The notes beneath the pieces are model-generated. The model had not been told where the DNA came from, made no database searches, and saw nothing but the letters and a program-made list of their open reading frames with translations. From Akkermansiaceae bacterium UBA5689 (GTDB lineage Bacteria > Verrucomicrobiota > Verrucomicrobiia > Verrucomicrobiales > Akkermansiaceae): a DNA stretch of 23,584 nucleotides. Below, piece by piece: positions 15,566 through 23,442 of the stretch. How positions within the stretch are numbered: the stretch's first letter is position 1; each line of letters opens with the position of its first letter. The stretch covers positions 1 through 23,584 of the forward strand of contig DIHT01000112.1 of NCBI GenBank assembly GCA_002420305.1. The letters are read 5' to 3'. The position numbers were made by a program, and so were the translations under genes.

Positions 15566-16348
15566 ATGGCGGTCTTTCTCGATTTGGAGAATATCGCCAT
15601 TGGTGCCCGCGATGCCCGCTATCCAACCTTCTCGATTGCAAAAGTCTTTGAACGCCTGTTCTTACGAGGGCACATCGTCCTGAAAAAGGCTTACTGCGAC
15701 TTCTCACGGTTTAAGGAATTCAAACGCGATCTTCACGATGCCGCCTTCGAGCTGATCGAAATTCCTCACTTCCGACAGTCCGGCAAGAATTCTGCTGATA
15801 TCCGAATGGTGGTGGACGCCTTGGATCTCTGCTATACCAAGAGCCACGTCGACACCTTCGTGATCATTTCGGGAGACTCGGATTTTTCGCCGCTCGTCAG
15901 TAAACTTCGCGAAAACGCAAAGACCGTCATCGGCGTCGGCGTGAAGAACTCAAGCTCGGACCTCTTCATCAAGAATTGTGACGAATTTATCTACTACGAT
16001 GATCTCGTCCGTAAATCACCTGCCAAGAAGACCACCAAGAAGAAGGTGGCCAGAAAGGCCGCCAAGAAGAAAACCGCAGGCCGAAAGTCCTCCGAAGGTC
16101 CCCCCACCGAGGCTGCTCTGGAACAGGTCGCAGACACCTTCGAGGCCCTCCTTGAGGAGCGGGGCAACGATGAGGCCATCTGGGGATCTATGATCAAACA
16201 GGCCCTCAAGCGCCGTAACCCGGGATTCAACGAACGAGCCCATGGCTTCAGGTCCTTTAACGAGGTCCTGCTAGGTGCCGAAGAACACGGCTTCCTGAGA
16301 CTTGAGGCTGACGAGCGCTCAGGTGGATACACCGTTCATCCGGCCTGA
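15566..16348 (+). CDS. NYN-domain putative RNase with C-terminal OST-HTH/LOTUS domain
   Basis: This 260-residue cytoplasmic protein has an N-terminal NYN (PIN-like, LabA/DUF88-type) domain, about residues 1-145. Probable metal-binding acidic residues are Asp6 (FLDLENI), Asp78 (NSADIRMVVDAL), and Asp104 and Asp106 (ISGDSDFSPL). A Lys/Ala-rich linker of about 30 residues follows (151-178, with KKTTKKKVARKAAKKK), which could bind nucleic acid. Residues about 183-257 fit an OST-HTH/LOTUS domain, with a winged-helix pattern ending FLRLEADERSGGYTV. In known families NYN is a nuclease and LOTUS binds RNA, so an RNA-processing or decay enzyme is likely; the target is unknown. ATG at 15566 is the only good start, since the domain begins at once. 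It is convergent with yebC, the two stops being 22 bases apart. Confidence 0.88.
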   Translation: MAVFLDLENIAIGARDARYPTFSIAKVFERLFLRGHIVLKKAYCDFSRFKEFKRDLHDAAFELIEIPHFRQSGKNSADIRMVVDALDLCYTKSHVDTFVIISGDSDFSPLVSKLRENAKTVIGVGVKNSSSDLFIKNCDEFIYYDDLVRKSPAKKTTKKKVARKAAKKKTAGRKSSEGPPTEAALEQVADTFEALLEERGNDEAIWGSMIKQALKRRNPGFNERAHGFRSFNEVLLGAEEHGFLRLEADERSGGYTVHPA

Positions 16349-16370
16349 CTCTCGAACTCCTTCCGCAGAA

Positions 16371-17081
16371 TCAGGCGATATTGGTATAGACCGCCTGCAC
16401 GTCCTCGTCATCCTCGAGCTTGTCGATAAGGGACTCGATCTCGTCCATTTGAGAGTCGCTGAACTCCTGGGGATTGTTGGAGATCCTCTGCAGGCCGGCC
16501 CTGCTCAACTCGATACCGAGTTCCTCGCAACCCTGCGAGAGAGAACCAAAATTGGTAAAATCTCCATACACAAAAACCGTTCCCTCATTCTCTTCCAGTT
16601 CCTCAAGGCCATGGTCAATGAGTTCGAGCTCAATTTCCTCAAGATCATGACCCTCCTTTTTCTCGAACTGGATCACCGTCTTACGATCGAAAAGGAACTC
16701 GAGAGAGCCGCTATTGAGCATTTCTCCCCCTGCCTTATTGATCGGGGTGCGCACGTTAGTGATCGTTCGGTTCGTATTGTCAGTCGCAGTTTCGATAAAC
16801 AACATTACCCCATGAGGTCCCTTGGCCTCATAATTGACCTCCGAAATATCGGCCATGTCCTTTCCCGCAGCCCGCTTGATAGCCGTCGCGATATTATCCT
16901 TGGGCATGTTCTCCGCCTTGGCATTGATGATTGCCGTGCGCAGCTTGGAGTTACTGTCTGGGTCCGCTCCTCCCTCCTTTGCCGCCATCGTGATGGTTCT
17001 TGCAAGCTTGGGAAAGACCTTCGACATCTTGTCCCACCGCTTTTCCTTCGCGGCTCGCCGATACTCAAATGCACGTCCCAT
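16371..17081 (-). CDS. YebC/PmpR family DNA-binding regulatory or translation-related protein
   Basis: This 236-residue cytoplasmic protein belongs to the YebC/PmpR/TACO1 family. It starts with MGRAFEYRRAAKEKRWDKMSK, and the family core is clear: FPKLARTITMAAKEGGADPDSN, KAENMPKDNI, IKRAAGK, and GPHGVMLFIETATDN. Family members have been described as DNA-binding transcriptional regulators and, for some YebC proteins, as factors that help ribosomes translate difficult proline-containing sequences. Which role applies here cannot be decided from sequence. The length is the usual one and the start at 17081 matches the family N-terminus. In many bacteria the gene neighbours ruvC, but not here. Upstream, toward the divergent phospholipase D-like gene, there is a small GGGGC/GCCCC inverted repeat just outside the start. 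Confidence 0.93.
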   Translation of the reverse strand: MGRAFEYRRAAKEKRWDKMSKVFPKLARTITMAAKEGGADPDSNSKLRTAIINAKAENMPKDNIATAIKRAAGKDMADISEVNYEAKGPHGVMLFIETATDNTNRTITNVRTPINKAGGEMLNSGSLEFLFDRKTVIQFEKKEGHDLEEIELELIDHGLEELEENEGTVFVYGDFTNFGSLSQGCEELGIELSRAGLQRISNNPQEFSDSQMDEIESLIDKLEDDEDVQAVYTNIA

Positions 17082-17279
17082 GGGTGAGGACAGTCTACGG
17101 GGGCTTACCGCCCCATCTCAAACCACAAATTCCAAATTTCCTGCCTGGACTCAGGCTATGCCATCATTCTTCGGCGTAAGGTCGCTCCCGGATAGCACGC
17201 CATCCTCCGTGAAATCCTCATATTCCTGATTTTGCTGTTTCGCTCTGAGCCGATCCTGTTCAGACAAGGGCACGCATCC

Positions 17280-18419
17280 ATGAGCGAAAAATATCACCTC
17301 CTGCACCCTCCTCTGGGCGGGCCATTTCCCCCGGAACGAGTCGCAGAGCCAACCTTTGACCTCGTTGTCAGGGAATTGGAAAGGGCGCAGAAAAGCGTAG
17401 AGATTTTCATGTACGTCTGGCGCGCAGATGAATCCGGCATGCGTGTGGGTGAAGCGGTTGTCGCAGCTGCAGAGCGCGGCGTGAAGATCCATATCATCAA
17501 GGATATCGGGGCCATCATGTGCGAGGTGATCGAAATGAATCGCAAACCCTTCTTTCCGCGCAAAATCCCACTCCTTAAGCGAATCTTCTACAAGATCATC
17601 GGGCGCACCTTTCCCAATACCTTCGTGAAGGACGACCATGATCAGGAGCTGGGTGCCGCTCTCCTCGCCCACCCGAATGTGACGGTTGAATGGGTCAACA
17701 AGACCCACACCAAGTATTACATCTTTGACGAGCGCCTCCTTGTCACAGGAAGCATCAATATTGAAGACCGTCACCAAGACTACTTTGATTACATGCTCGC
17801 GCTTGAGAGCCCTCAACTTATTCGGAGGCTTCGTGGTAGAATGCAGGGCGATACCCCTTGTGACCTTGAGCGGAATGTCGAGTTCGTCTGCAACTCTCAT
17901 CACTCAACGGGCGAATCTTCCTTCGAGATTAAACCTGCCGTCCTTGACCTCATCGGACAGGCAAGAAAGTCCATCTACATCGAAGTCGCCTATCTTGGAG
18001 ACCCTGAGTTTGCTGACGCTCTTGTCGAGGCTGCAGCAAGGGGCATCCGCATCACGGTGCTCTTCTCAAGAGAAGCCAATATCGGCAATGACGTGAACTA
18101 CTGGGCAATCCACGATCTCTACAGCCGGGCCCCTGTCGAAGTCTACCTCACAGACACCATGATCCACGCCAAGTTGCTGCTCTTTGATGAGGAGCTGGTG
18201 TTTACCGGATCATGTAACATGAATATCTTTTCGCTCCAGAAAGCCGCCGAACTGAACCTTCTCATCCAGAACGAGCCCGTCATCATAGAGAGCATCAAGT
18301 CTCTGATCGCCAAGCGGGTCGCCTCCAGCAAGAAGGTGAACTCGGGCGAGGAGCTGGCCGGATTCAATCCAATTATTTCCTCTCTGCAGCAGCTCCACCA
18401 GAAGCTGAATCCAAATTAG
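17280..18419 (+). CDS. Phospholipase D-like / cardiolipin synthase-like protein
   Basis: This 379-residue protein of the phospholipase D superfamily has two HKD motifs: HTKYYIFD (His143, Lys145, Asp150) followed by GSIN, and IHAKLLLFD (His296, Lys298, Asp303) followed by GSCNMN. This two-motif layout is that of bacterial cardiolipin synthases, which condense two phosphatidylglycerols, and of related phospholipases. Unlike typical ClsA it has no clear N-terminal transmembrane helices, so it is closer to the ClsB type. An amphipathic stretch around residues 96-110 (IPLLKRIFYKIIGR) could touch membrane. ATG at 17280, with AAGGG about 9 bases upstream, is preferred to the more distal start at 17232. 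The gene is divergent from yebC, and an OsmC-like gene follows after 77 bases. The substrate is not shown by the sequence. Confidence 0.88.
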   Translation: MSEKYHLLHPPLGGPFPPERVAEPTFDLVVRELERAQKSVEIFMYVWRADESGMRVGEAVVAAAERGVKIHIIKDIGAIMCEVIEMNRKPFFPRKIPLLKRIFYKIIGRTFPNTFVKDDHDQELGAALLAHPNVTVEWVNKTHTKYYIFDERLLVTGSINIEDRHQDYFDYMLALESPQLIRRLRGRMQGDTPCDLERNVEFVCNSHHSTGESSFEIKPAVLDLIGQARKSIYIEVAYLGDPEFADALVEAAARGIRITVLFSREANIGNDVNYWAIHDLYSRAPVEVYLTDTMIHAKLLLFDEELVFTGSCNMNIFSLQKAAELNLLIQNEPVIIESIKSLIAKRVASSKKVNSGEELAGFNPIISSLQQLHQKLNPN

Positions 18420-18496
18420 GATGTTCAGGAAAGAGCGTTCGCTGTAGACAAAGGAACTTCGACCAATCTGAATATATTTCCGACCGACTACTGAAC

Positions 18497-18943
18497 ATGA
18501 GCTCCCACCCCATTACCCTTACTTGGAACCGCGACAACAAGGACTTCGGATACAAGAACTATTCGAGAGATCACGCCCTTGATTTTGGACACGGGGTTTC
18601 TCTCAAAGCCTCCGCCGCTGCAGAGTATCTCGGCACGGCCGAAATCCCTGACCCGGAGCAGGCCTTTGTCGCTTCCCTCTCGAGCTGCCACATGCTGACC
18701 TTTCTCGCCTTGGCCTCCCTTCAGAATCTTACCCTCGAGAGCTATGTGGACAAGGCTGTTGGATTTCTCGAGAAGGGTGAAGGTGGAAAGCCTGTTCTGG
18801 CGAGGATTGAGCTGCATCCTGAAACCGTATGGGCAGAGGGCATCACGGTCTCAGCCGAAAAACTTGAAGAGCTGCATCATAAGGCACATCAAGAGTGCTT
18901 CCTTGCCAATTCGGTAACCACCAAGATCACAACTGTGCTGTAA
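18497..18943 (+). CDS. OsmC family protein (peroxide-stress thiol peroxidase-like)
   Basis: This 148-residue cytoplasmic protein of the OsmC/Ohr family would reduce organic hydroperoxides with a cysteine pair. The two expected cysteines are Cys64, in SLSSCHMLTFLALA, and Cys134, in HQECFLANSVTT. The beginning of the core (about 34-60) includes a Glu in PDPEQAFVASLSSC, consistent with the family. The segment YSRDHALDFG near the N-terminus resembles the YhfA/OsmC-like subgroup rather than classical Ohr, so peroxidase activity is likely but not certain. The ATG at 18497 lacks a clear ribosome-binding sequence. It lies downstream of the phospholipase D-like gene on the same strand and ends convergently against the SNF2 gene, with a hairpin between the two stops. 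Confidence 0.9.
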   Translation: MSSHPITLTWNRDNKDFGYKNYSRDHALDFGHGVSLKASAAAEYLGTAEIPDPEQAFVASLSSCHMLTFLALASLQNLTLESYVDKAVGFLEKGEGGKPVLARIELHPETVWAEGITVSAEKLEELHHKAHQECFLANSVTTKITTVL

Positions 18944-18953
18944 ATGTCGAGTG

Positions 18954-18994
18954 GGGTGCCCTCTTCCATTCCTCCAGAGGATGGTGAGGGACCC
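18954..18994. terminator. Hairpin between the convergent osmC and SNF2 genes
   Basis: GGGT(G)CCCTC pairs with GAGGGACCC, and CCAT(T)CCT pairs with AGGATGG around a CCAG loop. It occupies nearly all of the space between the two convergent stops. There is no T-run on either strand, so a bidirectional terminator or mRNA 3'-end stabiliser is only a candidate role. Confidence 0.4.
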
Positions 18995-18998
18995 AAGA

Positions 18999-21900
18999 CT
19001 AACCGAAAAGCCCTAGGATCTCCTCTTCATCGAGACCCACGTTTCCCCCAAAAGATCCATCCCCCAGAGTCGAGGCGATCATCTCCCGCTTACGCTCTTG
19101 GAGCGCCACAATTTTCTCCTCCACGGTGTCCCGCGCAATCAACTTGTACGACGTTACCACCCGCTTCTGACCAATACGGTGAGCACGGTCCGTCGCCTGG
19201 GCCTCAACTGCCGGATTCCACCACGGATCAACATGAATTACGGTATCCGCACCAGTCAGGTTCAACCCTACCCCCCCGGCCTTGAGGCTGATGAGGAAAA
19301 CAGGGATAGCTGAATCCTGAAAGCGCCTTACCACATCACCTCGATTGCGAGTCTGGCCGTCGAGATAACAGAACTCGAAGCCGCGGTCTGCCAGCACGGG
19401 GACAATACCCTGCAGCATTTGCACGAACTGACTAAAGACAAGAACGCGGTGCCCTCCCTCGACCGCCTCATCAAGCAATCCACTCAACTCCTGCATTTTC
19501 ACCGAGCCGTCCTGTTCGTTGACGTCAGGAAGATCTAAAAGGCGTAAGTCACAACAGGCCTGCCTGAGGCGCAAGAGGGCGGTCAGAGCCAACATCCGCC
19601 TCTGCCCACCCTGTGATCCGGCGATCATTCTCCGCCCCTCTTCAAGCAGAGACTGGTAAACCTCTCGCTGCGCCTTACTCAATTCACAATATCGTACCTG
19701 TTCGATTTTTTGAGGCAGATCCTTGGCTACCTCCTCCTTGAGTCGCCTCATCACCACTGGCCTCAGTCGCCGTGACAGGCGACGCTGCAGTCTGGGTTCA
19801 TTTCCACGTGCAAGAGGCTTCTCGAAGCGGTCTGCAAACCGGGCCCGATCACCCAAATAGCCGGGTAGAACGAAGTTCATGATGGACCAGAGGTCCGTTA
19901 CGGAATTCTCCATCGGGGTGCCTGTCAGAGCAAACCGATGCTCCGCTTTGAGCTGAAATGCTGCCCGCGATACCTGAGCCTCCGGATTCTTAATATTCTG
20001 GGCTTCATCCAGGATAACCACCTTGAAAATTCGCTCCCGGTAAAGGTCGATATCGAGACGCAGAAGAGCGTAACTGGTTATGAGAAGATCCGCCTCAGAG
20101 CTCTTTTCGAGAGTCTCTGCGCGTTTGGGCCCTTCAATCGCAACCGCTTCCAGCTCCGGCGCGAACTTTGCGGACTCTTCCAGCCAGTTCTGAACCAGAG
20201 ATGAGGGGCATACCACAAGGGCTGGCCCACCTCGCGCTACAATAAACGCAAGAGACTGAAGCGTTTTGCCCAATCCCATATCATCGGCAAGAACGCCTCC
20301 CATACGCATTTCTGACAGCTTCCAGAGCCACTCAACACCTTTCCGCTGATACGGGCGGAGAACCGGTTTCAGGGACCCGAGGTGCAATTCGGAATCATTC
20401 TCTTCTACCGGGTGCAATTGGTCCGCAGCGGGCAGACCAAGGTCCCCCGCGCTATGCTGGAGATAAGCCGCTTGCACCGCATCCACCCGGAATACTCCGG
20501 GAACCGCCTGCTGAGGATCACAATCGGCAATGGACTCCATGGCATCATCGAGCTGATCAGGATCCATGACAGCTCTCCGGTTACCTCCCAACGAACATGA
20601 GGATTGCCCGGTTCTCAGGAGCCTCTGAATTTCCTCCCGCTGGACACTGCCACCATCTCCAGTCTCATAATTGATTTCGACCTCCATCCAGTTCTCTCCA
20701 CTCCCCGTCAGGTGGTAGACCGGCTGTAAAGGAACTACATCTCTCGCAAATTCGGAAAATCGGTCTCCCTTAATGATGATCCAGTCCGGGTCCAGCCTAT
20801 GTAATCCATGAGCGAAAAAGCGCAGGATCTCTTCCGTGTTCCGCATCACAAACGTACCACCGCGCGCAGGCCCCTCAAATCCCCACTGCCGGAGTCCATC
20901 CTCTGCCAGCCTCTCCAGAGCCGTACTAGCGAGCACTTGCTCCTCCTTCTCCATGACGAGCAGCGCCCCCTCAGCCTGACCTGCTAACCGCCGGTTTGTG
21001 CCGTACAAAAAGGTCATCTTTGCCTCCAGATGATTGAAGGAACCGTCAAAAATAACCTCCACGTTCGGGGAAGCCTGCTGCGGCAGAGATGCCGGCACAC
21101 TCTGCTCAATATCGAACCAATAGCCGAGGGCGGCAATCAGCGAGGGGCTTTCTACAGGATCCGGTCGCAGCCCTTTATCGAGAACTGGCCTTAACGCCTC
21201 GGGGAGTCCGGAGGCTACCGGGTAGAACACGCGATTTTCCATATCAATACCCCACGCATCTTTCCCCTCAATCAGAGATTGAATTCTCCCCGGCCATTGA
21301 GCTCGCAGGCGCTTCCCCTCACATTCGATAGAGAGCCGGAGGGGTTGACAGGAAATGGCAGCCTCATGCCTCTTCCCAAAAGAAACTCTGGGATGTCCCA
21401 CAAGAGACTCCAGCACCTCAAGAAATTGCTCCCGTTCGAGATTCACCGCACCCGGGGGAGTCTCCGGAAACAGGCGACGCAGAGTAGCGAGTAAACGACT
21501 GTCATCTTCGCCTGCCTGCAGGGCGTAGTCCTCACCCCAGGAACTAAGAAGGTGCTCCTCCCCCTCATACTCCGTGGCAAAAACGACAAGTAGGTGCCCC
21601 CTGTCCCAGGAATCCTTCACCTTAAGGGGCAACATGACACGACATTCTACAGGATAGGCCTCTGCCTCAAACTCCTCCTCCAAGAGCGGCCAACACGATT
21701 TAACCTCTTCCCGCTTCGACTCAGGGGCCTCCTCGGCAACCGGACGAGATGGGTCGATTACCTCCAGACCAATGGCTATCGCATGAGCGCATACCCGTCC
21801 TTCCCGGCGAGCGGTCATACAACCACACTTGTTCTCCATGTGAGTGCGTGACAGGATTTGCATCCTTACTTTTTTTTCTTTGCCCCCCATCAGGACGAGT

Positions 21901-22031
21901 CCCTCAAGCCAACCGTCCCTATACTCGGCCCTGCGGACAAGACCACCACGATGCATCTCCCGGGCCGCCTTCATTTCCTTCCAGCCTCCCGCATCCATCA
22001 GGAGATCTCGCGTCAACTCCACCTCTGTCAT
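18999..22031 (-). CDS. SNF2-family helicase with N-terminal SWIM zinc finger
   Basis: This is a DNA-translocating ATPase of about 1010 residues. A SWIM-type zinc site, CxC-x9-CxH, lies at Cys69, Cys71, Cys81 and His83. A long central region, about 120-540, resembles the SNF2_assoc part of bacterial SNF2 proteins. The helicase core follows: Walker A MGLGKT at 585-590, DEAQ at 675-678, LTGTPMENSVTDLWSIMNF, then the C-terminal lobe with FSQFVQML, DGQTRNR, SLKAGGVGLNLTGADTVI and the arginine-finger motif DRAHRIGQ. It probably remodels protein-DNA complexes, as do RapA-like or other bacterial SNF2 proteins; the exact target is not visible. ATG at 22031 is preferred; a GTG at 22037 is also in frame. 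No methylase or nuclease defence partner adjoins it, apart from an exported nuclease 75 bases upstream, so a defence role is not supported. Confidence 0.93.
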   Translation of the reverse strand: MTEVELTRDLLMDAGGWKEMKAAREMHRGGLVRRAEYRDGWLEGLVLMGGKEKKVRMQILSRTHMENKCGCMTARREGRVCAHAIAIGLEVIDPSRPVAEEAPESKREEVKSCWPLLEEEFEAEAYPVECRVMLPLKVKDSWDRGHLLVVFATEYEGEEHLLSSWGEDYALQAGEDDSRLLATLRRLFPETPPGAVNLEREQFLEVLESLVGHPRVSFGKRHEAAISCQPLRLSIECEGKRLRAQWPGRIQSLIEGKDAWGIDMENRVFYPVASGLPEALRPVLDKGLRPDPVESPSLIAALGYWFDIEQSVPASLPQQASPNVEVIFDGSFNHLEAKMTFLYGTNRRLAGQAEGALLVMEKEEQVLASTALERLAEDGLRQWGFEGPARGGTFVMRNTEEILRFFAHGLHRLDPDWIIIKGDRFSEFARDVVPLQPVYHLTGSGENWMEVEINYETGDGGSVQREEIQRLLRTGQSSCSLGGNRRAVMDPDQLDDAMESIADCDPQQAVPGVFRVDAVQAAYLQHSAGDLGLPAADQLHPVEENDSELHLGSLKPVLRPYQRKGVEWLWKLSEMRMGGVLADDMGLGKTLQSLAFIVARGGPALVVCPSSLVQNWLEESAKFAPELEAVAIEGPKRAETLEKSSEADLLITSYALLRLDIDLYRERIFKVVILDEAQNIKNPEAQVSRAAFQLKAEHRFALTGTPMENSVTDLWSIMNFVLPGYLGDRARFADRFEKPLARGNEPRLQRRLSRRLRPVVMRRLKEEVAKDLPQKIEQVRYCELSKAQREVYQSLLEEGRRMIAGSQGGQRRMLALTALLRLRQACCDLRLLDLPDVNEQDGSVKMQELSGLLDEAVEGGHRVLVFSQFVQMLQGIVPVLADRGFEFCYLDGQTRNRGDVVRRFQDSAIPVFLISLKAGGVGLNLTGADTVIHVDPWWNPAVEAQATDRAHRIGQKRVVTSYKLIARDTVEEKIVALQERKREMIASTLGDGSFGGNVGLDEEEILGLFG

Positions 22032-22106
22032 TGGCACTTCATGAATTTACCGGCGCCATGGCCTGAAGGCCCTGAGCTCGATGTGACGGGAAAAAGGAGT
22101 TCATCC

Positions 22107-23009
22107 TCATGGATTGTTTTCCTCAAAAGACAAATAAGGGGATATCTTCTCTGCGGTATACTTACCGATTCCCGCAACCCTCAGGAGATCCGCAGGTGTT
22201 TGGTAAGTCCACCTCTCCCGCGCCTCAATAATTCTCATTGCCAGCACTTCCCCAACACCCGGGAGGCGCATGAGCTCCAGCTTGGAAGCGGTATTGGGAT
22301 TCACCGAGGCTCTCTCCAGCGGCAATGCCCGTAACCTCTCCTCTTCTTCCCGGACCCGCTCTACCCGACGTTCCTCCGGCAAGGTCCCCCAGTCCGTAAA
22401 CTTCCAAGCGCCAACTCGCCGGGAGGCTGCAGCGAGTTCCTCATCTCCAAGTCTGTCCCGATACTCTTCCCGGTTCACGCCCGCACGACGCGCTCGAGCT
22501 ACCCCAAAAGCCCGCGCAAGCCCTTCCCTGACCAGCAACTGCCCGAGATCTCTTCCGGCGGCCTCGGTTATAAAACCATAATAGCGCTTATGCTGGGGAT
22601 GTCCTCTGCCATCCGCCCAGGCCGTATGCACCTGAAAGGGCTGGGATAACAACTCCCCAACACGACCCTTTGCCACGCTTCCAAGCATTATGGCCGATTT
22701 AATGGAAGATTTCTCATCACCCCCGGCTCCGGCTATACCAAAGTAGGCACGCTGTGACCTGAGCCTGCGCTGATCTGTAGCATGCCGGTTCGAGGTTTCA
22801 AAACAGTCCACACCATACAGCCTTATGGTGTGAGCGGACCCATCTGGAAAGCGAACCCCAAAACTATCTCCATCAGACCATTCAGTTGTTATCAGCCGGC
22901 AGTTCTTGAACGTGGTTAGTCCCGTGATCTCATCGATCACACCTCTGGGAAGGGGTTCTGCTGCGAGGGGGCAGATCCCCACCAGCAGCCCCATCAGCAT
23001 CATACGCAC
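22107..23009 (-). CDS. Exported thermonuclease-like protein with C-terminal ComEA-type HhH domain
   Basis: This 300-residue protein has a signal peptide (MGLLVGICPLAAEPLP) and a staphylococcal-nuclease-like domain. Catalytic-type residues are Asp46 and Asp48 in SDGDSF, Arg63 and Asp68 in RLYGVDCFE, Glu71, and a later Arg in HKRYYGFI. An insert-like stretch of about 50 residues separates these elements (from about residue 75). After an Arg/Glu-rich helix (REEEERLRALP), residues about 236-300 form a helix-hairpin-helix pair (NPNTASKLELMRLPGVGEVLAMRII and LLRVAGIGKYTAEKI), a DNA-binding module like ComEA. It would cut extracytoplasmic nucleic acid. GTG at 23009, with AGGG seven bases upstream, is chosen; ATG at 23003 and 23000 are alternatives. 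It lies 75 bases upstream of the SNF2 gene and 55 downstream of a small lipoprotein gene. Confidence 0.88.
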   Translation of the reverse strand: MRMMLMGLLVGICPLAAEPLPRGVIDEITGLTTFKNCRLITTEWSDGDSFGVRFPDGSAHTIRLYGVDCFETSNRHATDQRRLRSQRAYFGIAGAGGDEKSSIKSAIMLGSVAKGRVGELLSQPFQVHTAWADGRGHPQHKRYYGFITEAAGRDLGQLLVREGLARAFGVARARRAGVNREEYRDRLGDEELAAASRRVGAWKFTDWGTLPEERRVERVREEEERLRALPLERASVNPNTASKLELMRLPGVGEVLAMRIIEARERWTYQTPADLLRVAGIGKYTAEKISPYLSFEENNP

Positions 23010-23064
23010 TTGGAAACCCTATCGGCTCCCGATAGCTACCGAAATCCGAAAATCTCACCGACGC

Positions 23065-23367
23065 TCAATAGCGAGAGTGATAATGACATTGACGACCTCT
23101 CCCGTGGTAAGCGCCCCCGCACCCACAGTCCGCGGAGTAGGACCGATAAGAACCATGTCGGTGACGTCTATGAGCCCTGCTCCCACGGGGCTCTTCATCC
23201 GCCAGAGCATAGCCAACAACCCCAGCTGCCACGACTGCTAGAGCCGCTCCCTCTGGGGTAAGAACATCTACCGGTCGGCCAGAGGAATCATACATCGTTG
23301 TACAACTCGTGGACAGCACGGCACCAACTGCCGCAATCAGGAAGAGAGCATGGGGGCTTTTCATCAT
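23065..23367 (-). CDS. Small putative lipoprotein, hypothetical
   Basis: This protein of about 100 residues is of unknown function. It has a signal sequence (MMKSPHALFLIAAVGAVLSTSC) ending at Cys22, which resembles a lipobox but with an unusual -3 Ser, so lipidation is uncertain. A short hydrophobic Gly/Ala stretch (GAALAVVAAGVVGYALA), resembling a glycine-zipper segment, follows. The C-terminal third is rich in His, Arg, Tyr and Gly, with CGCGGAYHGRGRQC, which might bind metal or be a disordered tail. AAGGGG precedes the tandem ATG at 23367 and 23364, which supports either start over the upstream one at 23406. It lies between the thermonuclease and the hydrolase on the same strand. I do not recognise the family. 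Confidence 0.6.
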   Translation of the reverse strand: MMKSPHALFLIAAVGAVLSTSCTTMYDSSGRPVDVLTPEGAALAVVAAGVVGYALADEEPRGSRAHRRHRHGSYRSYSADCGCGGAYHGRGRQCHYHSRY

Positions 23368-23442
23368 ACCCCTTGGACCAGTGCAGGACCGATAATATTC
23401 AGACAATTTTTGCCCGTCAGCGGCAGAAAAAGAACCAACTAC

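Noticed and set aside
16015..16090. Tandem AAG/GCC-rich sequence in the NYN-LOTUS gene seen as a possible DNA repeat
   Set aside because: It encodes the Lys/Ala linker and has no fixed repeat unit; it is compositional, not a repeat array.
16302..17087. Plus-strand frame of 261 codons over yebC
   Set aside because: The YebC protein on the opposite strand is well conserved over the full length; the antisense translation has no recognisable family.
17151..17903. Minus-strand frame of 250 codons opposite the phospholipase D-like gene
   Set aside because: It is antisense to a protein with two intact HKD motifs and has no support of its own.
18999..23009. Possible defence island (SNF2 helicase plus nuclease)
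   Set aside because: The nuclease is exported, the SNF2 protein has no methylase, phospholipase or other defence partner, and the flanks are housekeeping-like.
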